Assembly: GCF_000745475.1 (NCBI RefSeq)
Contig: NZ_JQJJ01000009.1
Location: forward strand, 248,001 to 312,000
Source: Allobosea sp. UNC402CLCol
GTDB lineage: Bacteria; Pseudomonadota; Alphaproteobacteria; Rhizobiales; Beijerinckiaceae
DNA length: 64,000 bases
Reading direction: 5' to 3'
The notes under the pieces: generated by a model
Database searches by the model: none
What the model saw: the letters and a program-made list of their open reading frames with translations, nothing else
What the model was told of the DNA's origin: nothing
Program-made: the position numbers and the translations under genes
Part shown: in pieces, positions 42,328 through 51,400 of the stretch
Numbering within the stretch: the first letter of the stretch is position 1
How the letters are laid out: each line of letters begins with the position of its first letter

Positions 42328-43263
42328 ATGCCGCATTTTGTCGGTATTCCGGCGACCGCGAACAGCCCCGGTTTAAGCAGCCTGGCCCTGAAAGATCCTT
42401 CAGGAAACGCCGCCATCGCAGTTTGGGCCGCCGGTATGGATTGGAGGATCCGGCTGTGTGCGCCAGGCAACGCTTTCGTGTCGATGTCCAGCAGCCGTTT
42501 TCAATCGCCGCCGCCGTACAAAAAAGACGCCAATCTGCACGTCTACTTCATGCTGCGCGGATTGAAGGCCGGAGACAATATTGCTGCATATGACGCGTCC
42601 GGCAGGCCGCAAACGGCAGCTCTGCCGATAACGTTTGCTTCCACCGACCGTCCATCGAACAACTTGCCGCCTCGGCCAAGCGTATCTTCTGCCAAGTTGA
42701 TCCTAAATCCTGCAGGCGCAGAACAAGCGGATCTTAAAACCACGGGCCAAGATTGGGTCAACGGCATCGAAAAGGTAATAAAATATATCCTTGCCAATCA
42801 GATGGGTCGTCTGATTGTTAATTTCTTGCCGGGGAACGTTAATATATTCCCGTTCTTGTCTGGGGAGCAAAACGCCAATTCAACCGTTCAGTTTTCGCCG
42901 AAAAATTTTTCTGGCAGTTTGGCGCCCGGCGCTCAGCCGAACGAGATCCTCTTCCATGAATTCTGCCACATCGCGGATGGCGTATTACGAAGTTACGATC
43001 CTTTGACAGATCCTGAAACGGGAATAGTTTTCAACTATAGTGGAACTGATTTCTTCTCTGTCAATGCGACAAACGTGTACGCATCTATGAGAGGTCGGCC
43101 ATTAAGAAAGGATCATGTCGGCTTCCAAGCCATGCCAGCGAAATTCAAAGACTTCGACAAATTTTGGGATTTGGCGAAGCCTAACCTGGACAAGCTCAGA
43201 GCGGCCAAACCCATTTTATACGGACAGGTGAGCGCCATCGACGCGCCTTGGAACCCGTTCTGA
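42328..43263 (+). CDS. Putative zinc metallopeptidase (HExxH), effector-like
   Basis: A 311-residue protein without signal peptide or membrane segment. Residues about 1-105 look like a beta-sandwich domain ending GLKAGDNIAAYDASGR. Residues 205-214 carry NEILFHEFCH, an HExxH zinc site at 210-214, and downstream TDFFSVNATNVYASMRGRPL with KDHVGF. I recall the FF-TN-Y pattern from predicted metallopeptidases linked to type VI or other secreted toxins, where its acidic residue is a third zinc ligand. The gene is visibly lower in GC (near 50 percent; some 60-base lines are about 40 percent) than its surroundings, so recent acquisition is likely. No immunity gene, vgrG or PAAR gene adjoins it. AAGGAG lies six bases before the ATG. 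Confidence 0.72.
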   Translation: MPHFVGIPATANSPGLSSLALKDPSGNAAIAVWAAGMDWRIRLCAPGNAFVSMSSSRFQSPPPYKKDANLHVYFMLRGLKAGDNIAAYDASGRPQTAALPITFASTDRPSNNLPPRPSVSSAKLILNPAGAEQADLKTTGQDWVNGIEKVIKYILANQMGRLIVNFLPGNVNIFPFLSGEQNANSTVQFSPKNFSGSLAPGAQPNEILFHEFCHIADGVLRSYDPLTDPETGIVFNYSGTDFFSVNATNVYASMRGRPLRKDHVGFQAMPAKFKDFDKFWDLAKPNLDKLRAAKPILYGQVSAIDAPWNPF

Positions 43264-43829
43264 TTGGAAGGCGGGTAGGGGCCGAAAGCCGAGCTGTTTG
43301 AGAGGCGCTGGCCCTGCCGGGGCGGTCGCCGTCGAAAACTTATCCCCGCCCTTGCAGGCCGCGCCTATCCTCGGCCCACCTCATCCCGAGGGGCAGCCAT
43401 CCGGAGGTGTGCCGTTGGTGGGGATGGGGTCGGCGCCTGCGGGTGGAGTCACGATCCACTCCCGGGAGGCTTCGGGGCACCGCCCTGGGGGTACTACGGC
43501 CCCTGTGCGAGGAGCTCGCTGGAAGGCTCGGCGGCAACGGACGGCGCGAGCAACGACGCGACAACCCGATGAGGGGAACTGGCGTCCGAGTTCGCCTCTC
43601 CCGACCCGCAAAGCCATATAAGCGCGGCCCGGAGACTTAAGAACGCCGGAAGCGGAGCGCCACGGGGCGTGCGGAAGGTGGCTCAATCCTTCCGCGCCGC
43701 ATCCTGGCTCAATGGAAGCGGCTTTATATCCACCGCGCCTCGCGGCGCTCCGCTGCCTCTCATCTGTCAACGCCCACGCGAGAGCGCGGGCGGTGAAGGT
43801 GCGTGCGCGGGGTGCCTGTGGCTTTTGCC
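43264..43829. other. 566-bp gene-free element rich in inverted repeats
   Basis: No convincing protein gene: the open frames (for example one from 43669) are Arg/Ser/Pro-rich and run through palindromes. I recall near-identical stretches, including around CCCGATGAGGGGAACTGGCG (43566) and the frame KVAQSFRAASWLNGSGFI, recurring in Rhizobiales genomes and often mis-annotated as hypothetical proteins. Its second half holds the nested inverted repeat listed separately. It may be a dispersed repeat or a structured RNA. Confidence 0.55.
43651..43754. repeat. Nested inverted repeat (cloverleaf-like)
   Basis: Outer arms of 19 bases, AGCGGAGCGCCACGGGGCG at 43651-43669 and CGCCTCGCGGCGCTCCGCT at 43736-43754, pair with two mismatches. 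Inside, GCGGAAGG (43671-43678) and CCTTCCGC (43688-43695) form a perfect 8-bp hairpin, and TGGCTCAAT occurs twice (43679 and 43705). Confidence 0.75.
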
Positions 43830-44852
43830 TCAGCGCCAGCCGAGCGGCGGCGCGACATGCTTCAGGATCGCCTCGATCACATGGGCGTTGTAATCGACGC
43901 CGAGCTGGTTCGGCACGGTGAGCAGCAGCGTGTCGGCCTCGGCGATCGCCTCGTCCCGTGCCAGCTCCTTGACGAGCTTGTCCGGCTCCGCCGCATAGCT
44001 GCGGCCGAAGATGGCGCGGGTGGTGTCGTCGATGAAGCCGATGGAATCGTCGCCCTCATTGCCGCGGCCGAAATAGGCGCGGTCGCGGTCATCGACCAGG
44101 GCGAAGATACTGCGGCTCACCGAGACGCGCGGCGTGCGGCTGTGCCCGGCCTCCTTCCAGGCTTCGCGATAGGCGCGGATCTGCTTCGCCTGCTGGATGT
44201 GGAAGGGCTCGCCGGTCTCGTCGTTCTTCAGCGTCGAGCTCTGCAGGTTCATGCCGAGCTTGGCGGCCCAGATGGCGGTGGCGTTCGAGCCGGCGCCCCA
44301 CCAGATGCGCCCGCGCAAGCCCTCGGAATGCGGCTCGAGCCTGAGCAGCCCCGGCGGGTTCGGGAACATCGGGCGCGGATTGGGCTTAGCGAAGCCTTCG
44401 CCGCGCAGCACGTCGAGGAAGACCTCGGCATGGCGGCGGCCCATATCGGCGTCGCTCTGGCCTTCCGCGGGCTGGTAGCCGAAATGGCGGAAGCCATCGA
44501 TCACCTGCTCCGGCGAGCCGCGGCTGATGCCGAGCTGCAGCCGCCCGCCGGCGATGAGATCGGCGGCGCCTGCATCCTCGGCCATGTAGAGCGGGTTCTC
44601 GTAGCGCATGTCGATCACGGCGGTGCCGAGCTCTATGCGGCTCGTCTTCGCCCCGGCCGCCGCCAGCAGCGGGAAGGGCGAGGCGAGCTGCCGGGCGAAA
44701 TGATGCACGCGGAAATAGGCACCGTCCGCGCCGAGTTCCTCCGCTGCGACGGCGAGATCGATCGATTGCAGCAGCGTGTCGCCGGCCGAGCGCGTCTGCG
44801 ACTGGGGCGAGGGGGTCCAGTGGCCGAAGGACAGGAAGCCGATCTTCTTCAT
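43830..44852 (-). CDS. LLM-class flavin-dependent oxidoreductase
   Basis: A 340-residue bacterial-luciferase-fold protein using FMN or F420. Features: MKKIGFLSFGHW at strand 1, ELGADGAYFRVHHFARQLAS, RIELGTAVIDMRYENPLYMA (cofactor region), and GGRLQLGISRGSPEQVIDGF. The family includes alkane and nitrilotriacetate monooxygenase-like enzymes; its substrate cannot be assigned. It reads toward the repeat-rich element and has no clear operon partner. Confidence 0.9.
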   Translation of the reverse strand: MKKIGFLSFGHWTPSPQSQTRSAGDTLLQSIDLAVAAEELGADGAYFRVHHFARQLASPFPLLAAAGAKTSRIELGTAVIDMRYENPLYMAEDAGAADLIAGGRLQLGISRGSPEQVIDGFRHFGYQPAEGQSDADMGRRHAEVFLDVLRGEGFAKPNPRPMFPNPPGLLRLEPHSEGLRGRIWWGAGSNATAIWAAKLGMNLQSSTLKNDETGEPFHIQQAKQIRAYREAWKEAGHSRTPRVSVSRSIFALVDDRDRAYFGRGNEGDDSIGFIDDTTRAIFGRSYAAEPDKLVKELARDEAIAEADTLLLTVPNQLGVDYNAHVIEAILKHVAPPLGWR

Positions 44853-45047
44853 GACGTCACGCCTCTGAGGGAGCGCGGGCGATGCCGCGTTCGGGGAGCG
44901 GATTGACCGACGACACGCTACGCAACGCGCCGCAGGAAAGCATGCCCCTCATATAGGCGAGCGGTGGAAGATCGGGATTGCGCCGGCGCAAATATGGCTC
45001 TGCGTCGGCGCAGTCGAAATGCTCGCGCCTGCAAGCGGCGGCGTCGC

Positions 45048-45503
45048 TCAGCCGAGCGGCTGCCGGTAGACGATGAACCCCGATTTGTCGGCGACCTTGT
45101 TGTAGAGCTCCTGCGCCTGGAGATTGGTTTCATGCGTCTGCCAGTAGACGCGGAAGCAGTTCTTCTCGCGGGCCATCTGGTTCACGGCCTCGATCAGCTT
45201 GCGGCCGACGCCGGTTCCGCGCGCCTCGGGAACGGTGAACAGGTCCTGCAGATAGCAGATGTTCCGTTCGCTCCAGGTCGAGCGGTGGATGACCCAATGG
45301 GTGATGCCCAGCGCCTTGTCGCCCTGGAAGGCGATGAAGCCGCCCATCGGCTCCGTGCCGCCGGTCAATCGCCCGAAGGTGACGTCGTCGAGCTCGGCGG
45401 GAAGCGTCGATTTGTAGAAGGTCAGATAGCCATGCCAGAGCGGGGTCCAGGCGGCGCGGTCGGCGGCAGCAAGCGGGCGGATCGTGATCTCAGGCATCGG
45501 CAT
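45048..45503 (-). CDS. GNAT-family N-acetyltransferase
   Basis: A 151-residue acetyltransferase. The acetyl-CoA pyrophosphate loop is LFTVPEARGTGVGRKLIEAV; VYWQTHETNLQAQELYNKVA is the conserved motif B. It resembles the spermidine/aminoglycoside-like GNAT group but no substrate is implied. The 195 bp between its stop and the LLM gene hold no evident gene. Confidence 0.9.
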   Translation of the reverse strand: MPMPEITIRPLAAADRAAWTPLWHGYLTFYKSTLPAELDDVTFGRLTGGTEPMGGFIAFQGDKALGITHWVIHRSTWSERNICYLQDLFTVPEARGTGVGRKLIEAVNQMAREKNCFRVYWQTHETNLQAQELYNKVADKSGFIVYRQPLG

Positions 45504-45591
45504 CTTCCTCCAAGGAGAAAGCTAGCGCCTGCCTGGTGCCTTGTCTCATGACAAGCCGAGATCGGAAGGATCAACGGAAGGGTGTGCGGCT

Positions 45592-45900
45592 GTGGGAAAG
45601 CGAGGCGCAGACTTGGCGGCACTGGATTCGGCACCATCTATCCCTGCGACCAAATTCGCGGCGATCGCTGCTATAGATGGCGCGAATGCCGAAGATGTCC
45701 CGGCAGAGCAGGAGCAGATTGTGACCGAGCGATTTGAACGGCATCGCCAACCCTGGACACATGAGGAACTTGAGAAGCTAAAGTTGCTCGCCAAGAAGGG
45801 CATGGCACTGAAGGCGATTTCGAAAGCGATGACCCGTAGCGAGGAATCCATCAAGGACCGCGCCAAACTCGATGGAATTGGGATCGCCAAGCTCCGTTAG
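45592..45900 (+). CDS. Small Myb/SANT-like helix-turn-helix protein
   Basis: About 102 residues from a GTG at 45592 with GGAAGG ten bases upstream; a TTG at 45541 is an in-frame alternative and no ATG is available, so the start is uncertain. The C-terminal half, WTHEELEKLKLLAKKGMALK followed by AISKAMTRSEESIKDRAKLD, has the pattern of small Rhizobiales proteins with a Myb/GcrA-like three-helix DNA-binding fold, in which a Trp-initiated helix precedes an IAxxLxRSxxSVxxRAxxLG helix pair. The N-terminal half is Ala-rich and probably unstructured. Its target is unknown. It lies just before the conserved peroxiredoxin block, in opposite orientation. Confidence 0.6.
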   Translation: MGKRGADLAALDSAPSIPATKFAAIAAIDGANAEDVPAEQEQIVTERFERHRQPWTHEELEKLKLLAKKGMALKAISKAMTRSEESIKDRAKLDGIGIAKLR

Positions 45901-46046
45901 CCGGGTTTACGGCAAGGCCTTGGGCCCAAAGCCGAGGTCCGTTTCTGGTGCGATGGCGATATCCCGAGCGGCGCTCCATGAAACCCGGCCATCCATCCCG
46001 CTCCAGGCATTCGCCTTGCCGAACGGCTTGACCTCCGACGCCCAAC

Positions 46047-46078
46047 AAAAAGCCCGCACGATTGCATCGCGCGGGCTC
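46047..46078 (-). terminator. Rho-independent terminator of the peroxiredoxin unit
   Basis: Read on the minus strand, AGCCCGC pairs with GCGGGCT, extended inside by CGAT/ATCG across one mismatch, and is followed by TTTTTG. It lies 25 bp beyond the peroxiredoxin stop. Confidence 0.88.
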
Positions 46079-46102
46079 GATAATTTTCGGTCGTAAAACC
46101 GC

Positions 46103-46588
46103 TCAGAGCTGGCCGAGCATCGTCTCGGCGCCGGAGGCCTCGGCCTTGCCGGCGGCTTCCTCGACATTGAGCGCCTTCACCACGCCGTCCTCGACGATCA
46201 TCGAGTAGCGCTGCGAGCGGGTGCCGAGGCCGAAGCCCGAGCCGTCCATCGACAGGCCGATCTCCTTGGCGAAATCGGCGTTGCCGTCCGCGAGGAACTC
46301 GATCACGCCGGCGCCGCCGGTGGCCTTCGACCAGGCGTCCATCACGAAGACGTCGTTGGTCGAGGTCACCATGATGGCGTCGACGCCCTTCTCCTTGATT
46401 TCGGCCGCCTTGCCGACATAGCCGGGCAGATGGTTGCGATGGCAGGTCGGGGTGAAGGCGCCGGGCACGGCGAAGAGAACGACCTTCTTGCCCTTGAACA
46501 GCTCGTCCGTCGTCCTGGCCGCGGGGCCGTCTGCGGTCATGATCCGGAACGTCGCCTGCGGAAGCTTGTCACCCACCTTGATGGTCAT
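46103..46588 (-). CDS. Peroxiredoxin (Prx5/AhpE-like, thiol-dependent peroxidase)
   Basis: Reduces hydroperoxides using a peroxidatic Cys. The 161-residue protein begins MTIKVGDKLPQATFRIMTAD and has the Prx5 signature PGAFTPTCHRNHLPGYVGKA with the peroxidatic Cys in PTCH; GFGLGTRSQRYSMIVEDGVV supplies the conserved Arg. A single clear Cys suggests a 1-Cys or glutathione/glutaredoxin-reduced enzyme. It lies 50 bp downstream of the DsbD-alpha-like gene on the same strand and ends at a strong terminator. Confidence 0.93.
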   Translation of the reverse strand: MTIKVGDKLPQATFRIMTADGPAARTTDELFKGKKVVLFAVPGAFTPTCHRNHLPGYVGKAAEIKEKGVDAIMVTSTNDVFVMDAWSKATGGAGVIEFLADGNADFAKEIGLSMDGSGFGLGTRSQRYSMIVEDGVVKALNVEEAAGKAEASGAETMLGQL

Positions 46589-46638
46589 GCGCCTGTTCTC
46601 CAGAAAGCCCGCGGCATCGACGCCGCCCGGTTCAGGGC

Positions 46639-47502
46639 TTACGGCTTGGCGGCGGGGATGTCGAGGTCGAGCCGCGTCTCCACCGGCTTGGGCGAGCCGC
46701 GCACGGTGAAGATCAGCGGGATCGGCCCGGCGACGCCCTTGGGCCGGTCGTTGATCCTGATCTTGGCCGTGACGGTGCCGTCGGCCTCCGGCGTCAGATG
46801 GGTTTTGCCGAAGGACCACATGCCGGGACCTTCGACGAAGATGTCCTCGACCTTGCCGCCGGGCGGCGTCTGCAGCACGAGCTTGAGGCCGGGATCGACG
46901 ACGGTGTCGTCAAGCCCGACGTCGAGGAGGGCGAGCTTGCCGTTATGCGGCCCCGGCTTCACCGGAACGGGAACGCGCGCCTCGTAGCTCTCCAGGCGCG
47001 GCGAGGTCACGGTCGTCACGCCCGGTTCGAGCCACAGGCTGGCCTCGCCCCTGGCGGGGATGCAGATCTTCTCGCAGACCGCATAATCGAGCTTGAGCAC
47101 GACCATGACCGGCCGCGACGGATCGACCGGCTGGACCGATATCGGGATCACCACCTCGCCGACATAGCCGATCGAATAGCCGGCCGAGTCCTGGAAGCGC
47201 TCCGGCACCGGCCAGCGCACGTCGAGCCCGCCGATATTGGTCGATCCGCTCCAGTCGAAGGCGGGCGGCACGCCGAACTCGCCGGGGGTGCGCCAATAGG
47301 TCTTGAACCCCGGCGACATCACGATCTCGACGCCGACGCGCTGCTTGCCAGTCGGCGTGGTCGGGCCGGCGATCAGACGCAACCTCGCATGCTCGCCGGT
47401 CGACCAGGGCGACGTGGCGGCTTCGGTCGTGGCGTCCTGCGCCTGGGCGACCGTGCCGAAGGCGAGAAGGGCGAGGGCCAGCAGGGGAAGGATCCGGATC
47501 AC
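46639..47502 (-). CDS. Periplasmic DsbD-alpha-like protein
   Basis: A 287-residue secreted protein with signal peptide MIRILPLLALALLAFGTVAQ (cleavage near AQA). It matches the N-terminal domain of the thiol:disulfide reductase DsbD: KTYWRTPGEFGVPPAFDWSG, YVGEVVIPISV and the redox motif YAVCEKICIPARGEASL, whose two Cys (CEKIC) would accept electrons. The membrane and C-terminal thioredoxin parts of DsbD are absent, so it probably partners a separate CcdA-like protein. It is divergent from yqgE and upstream of the peroxiredoxin. Confidence 0.85.
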   Translation of the reverse strand: MIRILPLLALALLAFGTVAQAQDATTEAATSPWSTGEHARLRLIAGPTTPTGKQRVGVEIVMSPGFKTYWRTPGEFGVPPAFDWSGSTNIGGLDVRWPVPERFQDSAGYSIGYVGEVVIPISVQPVDPSRPVMVVLKLDYAVCEKICIPARGEASLWLEPGVTTVTSPRLESYEARVPVPVKPGPHNGKLALLDVGLDDTVVDPGLKLVLQTPPGGKVEDIFVEGPGMWSFGKTHLTPEADGTVTAKIRINDRPKGVAGPIPLIFTVRGSPKPVETRLDLDIPAAKP

Positions 47503-47676
47503 AGCTTTGCCTTAACCAGTGCCAAGCCGAAAAGCGAACAAAACCTCTGCCTCTCACATGATTGCGACGACACGCCGGGGCCGGATCTTCGTCGAAGAAT
47601 GGGGCGCAATCGCGATGCCGGCTTTTTATGCCCGATCGGCGTTTCCCGTGCGCGGGAAGTGATCTAGCATGGCGGC

Positions 47677-48288
47677 ATGAAGATCGGCCCACAAACGCGC
47701 CTCGGCAGCCGCAGCTATCTCGACGGGCAGTGCCTGATCGCGATGCCCGGCATGACGGACACGCGCTTCAGCCGCAGCGTCGTCTATGTCTGCGCCCATT
47801 CCGAGGACGGGGCGATGGGCATCATCGTCAACAAGCCGGCTGCGGACACGAAATTCCCGGACCTTCTCGTCCAGCTCGACGTGATTCCGTCGGAGGAAAT
47901 CATCCGCCTGCCGAGCCGGGCGGAGAAGATGCAGGTGCTGCGCGGCGGCCCGGTCGAGACCAAGCGCGGCTTCGTCCTGCATACCGCCGATTTCTTCCTG
48001 GAATCGGCGACCTTGCCGATCGACGACGGCATCTGCCTCACCGCGACGCTCGACATCCTCAGAGCCATCGCCGTCGGCACCGGGCCGGAGAACGCGGTGC
48101 TCGCCCTGGGCTATGCCGGCTGGGCGGCCGGGCAGCTCGAGGCCGAGATCCAGTCGAATGGCTGGCTGCATTGCGAGGCCGATCCCGCGCTGCTCTTCGA
48201 CGAGAGCGTCGAGACGAAATACCAGCGCGCGCTGGGCAAGATCGGTATCGATCCGGCTTTCCTGTCGCGCGAGGCCGGGCACGCGTGA
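47677..48288 (+). CDS. YqgE/AlgH family protein
   Basis: A 203-residue cytoplasmic protein of the UPF0301 family: [55 protein letters not shown] and [20 protein letters not shown] are all diagnostic. AlgH was first linked to alginate regulation in Pseudomonas, but the molecular function remains unclear. Its divergence from a DsbD-alpha/peroxiredoxin pair is common in Rhizobiales. Confidence 0.93.
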   Translation: MKIGPQTRLGSRSYLDGQCLIAMPGMTDTRFSRSVVYVCAHSEDGAMGIIVNKPAADTKFPDLLVQLDVIPSEEIIRLPSRAEKMQVLRGGPVETKRGFVLHTADFFLESATLPIDDGICLTATLDILRAIAVGTGPENAVLALGYAGWAAGQLEAEIQSNGWLHCEADPALLFDESVETKYQRALGKIGIDPAFLSREAGHA

Positions 48289-48344
48289 AGGTCCGGCGTC
48301 ATGCTAGCGCTTGACCGTCTCCTGGCAGTCCACGGAACCACGGA

Positions 48345-48440
48345 GTCATCCCGGGCTTGACCCGGGATCCCTGCCGGAGCTCTTCCGGTTGGTGCTCCGG
48401 CATGGGTCCCGGATCTCCGCTTCGCTGCGTCCGGGATGAC
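48345..48440. repeat. Dispersed intergenic palindromic repeat, family A-like, reversed copy
   Basis: Begins GTCATCCCGGGCTTGACCCG (hairpin ATCCCGGG-CTTGA-CCCGGGAT) and ends with CGCTTCGCTGCG then TCCGGGATGAC. The second half is the reverse complement of the CGAAGCG-containing arm of the copies at 3020 and 25408. It lies between the convergent yqgE and EAL genes. Confidence 0.75.
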
Positions 48441-48482
48441 CTGCTTCTTCGTCGTCTCTTCCGAAGGGCGTCAGCTTCAGCG

Positions 48483-51400
48483 TTACGCCGCCTCGGTCGC
48501 CGCGGCCGTCGCGCCCATCAGGCGGCGGGCTTCCGCCGCCGTCATCGGCTGGCCGAAGATGTAGCCCTGCGCATACTGGCAGCCGAGCTGGTAGAGCTCG
48601 ATCGCGTCGGACTCGCTCTCGGCTCCTTCCGCGACGACATCCATGTTGAGGTCGGAGGCGAGCTGCACGATCGAGCGCAGGATCACGGGCGGGCGGCCAT
48701 TGCCCATCTGCCGCACGAAGCTCTGGTCGATCTTGATCGTGTCGAAGGGGAAGCGCTGGAGATAGGACAGTGAGGAATAGCCCGTTCCGAAATCGTCGAG
48801 CGAGAGTCCGGCGCCGAGATCGCGGATGCGCTGCAGCATTTGCGCCGCATATTCCGGGTTCTCCATGACGAGGCTCTCGGTGATCTCGAGCTTGAGCGTG
48901 CCGGGCAGCACGCGCCGGCGCCCGAGCACGGTCTTCACGTCATGCAGCAGGTCGTGCCGCAGGAGCTGGCGGCTCGACACGTTGACGCTGGCGAAGATCG
49001 GCGGGTCGACCTCGAGCGCGGCCTGCCAGGCCTCGAGCTCGCGCGCGGTCTTGTCCATGACATAGATGCCGAGATCGACGATGAGCCCGGTCTCCTCGGC
49101 GATGGCGAGGAAGTCCTGCGGCATCAGCCGGCCTTCGCGCGGATGGTCCCAGCGCACCAGCGCCTCGAAGCCGGCGATGGTCCGGTCCTCCAGCCTGACG
49201 ATCGGCTGGTACATCACCTGGATCTCATTGCGCTCGATCGCCTTGCGCAAATCGCTTTCGAGCGCGAGCCGGTCGTTGCGGTCTGTCCGCATCGCCGGGA
49301 CGAAGATCTCGATCCGGTTGCCGCCCTGGCGCTTGGCGTGGGCCATGGCGAGCTCGGCGTTCTTCAGCGCGTCGTCCTTGCGCGCGGCGGACGGGGCGTC
49401 GAACAGGGCGAGCCCGATCGAGGGCGTCAGCACGATCTCGCGCTCGGCATAGGTGATCGGCGTCGAGACGGCGCGGCGCACGAGTTCGGCCAGCGCCAGG
49501 ATGCGCTCGGGATCGCGCTCCGAGACGAGGATCATCGCGAAGGTGTCGCCGCCGATGCGGGCCAGCGTGTCCTGCGCCCGGAGCAGCCGGCCGAGCCGGC
49601 GCGCCAGCGTCAGCAGGATCGAGTCGCCGGCCGAGAAGCCGACCGATTCGTTGACCTGCTTGAAGCGATCGACATCGATGACCAGCACGGTCGGGCGGAT
49701 ATTGTCGTCGGCGCGGGTGAAGCCGAAGATCGCCCCGAGCCGGTCCTGGAACAGCTTGCGGTTGGGCAGGCCGGTCAGGTTGTCGTGCACGGCGTCGTGC
49801 AGCATCCGTTCCTGCGCCGTGCGCTGGTCCGTGACATCCGCCAGCGTGCCGATGACGCGGATGACCTCGCCATCCGAGCCGAGCACCGGACGGGCCTTGA
49901 TGTTGACCCAGTGATAGGTGCCGTTCGCGGCGCGCAGGCGCACGTCGAGATTGAGCTTGCCGCGCCGCTGTTCCAGCACCGCGTCGAGCGTGACGCGGTA
50001 GCGGTCGCGGTCGGCGACATGCATGTGTTCCAGCCAGCGGGCGGCCGAGCCTTCGAGCGAGCCCTTGGCCAGGCCGAGCAGGGCCTCGATCTGCGGCGAG
50101 ACGAAGATCTTGTCGCCGCTGACGTCCCAGTCGAAGACGAGATCGCCCGAGCCCGAGAGCGCCAGTGCCCGCCGCTCGGTGTCGGAGACCAGACCGTGCG
50201 AGATCGCGCCGCCGGCGAAGGCGTGCTGGATCACGGTGAAGCCGATCAGCAGCACGATCAGGACGAGGCCGCCGAGCAAGGCGGGCGCGACGAGATCGCG
50301 TTGAAACTGCCCGGTCACGGTGAAGCCGGCCGCCGTCACCCAGACGGCGAGCAGGAACCAGGTCGGGATCAGCATCACCGCCCGCTCATAGCCATGGGTC
50401 GCCAGATGCACCACGAGCACAAAGCCGACGGCAGCCACGGCCGCGATCGAGATGCGGGCGATGCCGGCCGCCATCGGCGCGTCGAAGACGGCAAGCCCGA
50501 CGAGGCCGGCGAGGCCGAGGATCCAGACGATGGTGACGTGGCCGTAGCGCACATGCCAGCGCGACAGGTTGAGATAGGCGAAGAGGAAGACGAGCAGCGT
50601 CGCCGCCAGCACCACCTCGGCGCCGGCGCGATAGATTCGCTCGATGGCCGGTGTGAGTGGGAAGAGCCGCTGGAAGAAGCCGAAATCGAGCCCGGCATAA
50701 GCCAGCACCGCCCAGGCCAGCGCCGCCGCAGCCGGGAAGATCACCGCGCCCTTGACCACGAAGATGATGGTCAGGAACAGCGCCAGCAGGCCGGCGATGC
50801 CGATGATGATGCCCTTGTAGAGCGTCAGCCCGTTGGTCTTCTGGCGATAGGCGTCCGGCTCGTAGAGATAGAGCTGCGGCAGGTTGGGCGATTTCAGCTC
50901 GGCCACGAAGGTCACGGTCGTTCCCGGATCGAGCGTGATCAGGAAGACATCGGCATCGGGGCTGGCCTCGCGGTCAGGCGAGAGGCCCTGGCTCGCCGTC
51001 ACCGCTTCGATGCGCCGGTCGCCGAGATCGGGCCAGACCACGCCCGATCCGATCAGCCGGTGGAAGGGCGCGACCAGCAGCCGGTCGATCTGCTCGTCGG
51101 AATCATTGGTCAGCGCGAAGACGATCCAGTCCGGCCTGGCGCCGGATTCGCGCGCCTTCACCGCGATGCGGCGCACGATGCCGTCCGGCCCCGGCGCGGT
51201 CGAGATCTGGATGACGTCGCCGTCGGATTTGTTGCGCTCGACGATGTGGGTGAGGTCGATGACCGGCGCGTCGACCGGCACGCGAACCGCGTCGACGGCG
51301 TTTGCCGGCCCGATGCCGGCGCAGCAGAACCACAAGGCCAGACCGGCGACGGCGAGGCCGATCCGGAGAATTCGCTCGGAGATGGACAAGCTGCGCTCGG

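Noticed and set aside
41965..42336. Possible 123-residue minus-strand gene after the phn terminator
   Set aside because: Overlaps the terminator hairpin and the metallopeptidase ribosome site, has no recognisable domain, and is Arg/Ser/Pro-rich.
43383..43398. CCTCATCCCGAGGGG as a third family B repeat
   Set aside because: Only the first 15 bases resemble the family B end; the inner arms and the matching right end are absent.
43669..43893. Possible 74-residue protein in the repeat-rich element
   Set aside because: Its frame runs through the nested inverted repeat and into the LLM gene antisense; this translation recurs in databases as a spurious hypothetical protein, as far as I remember.
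30854..46102. Integrative element with attachment sites
   Set aside because: No integrase, transposase, tRNA or matching direct repeats at the borders could be found, so it is presented only as an accessory block.
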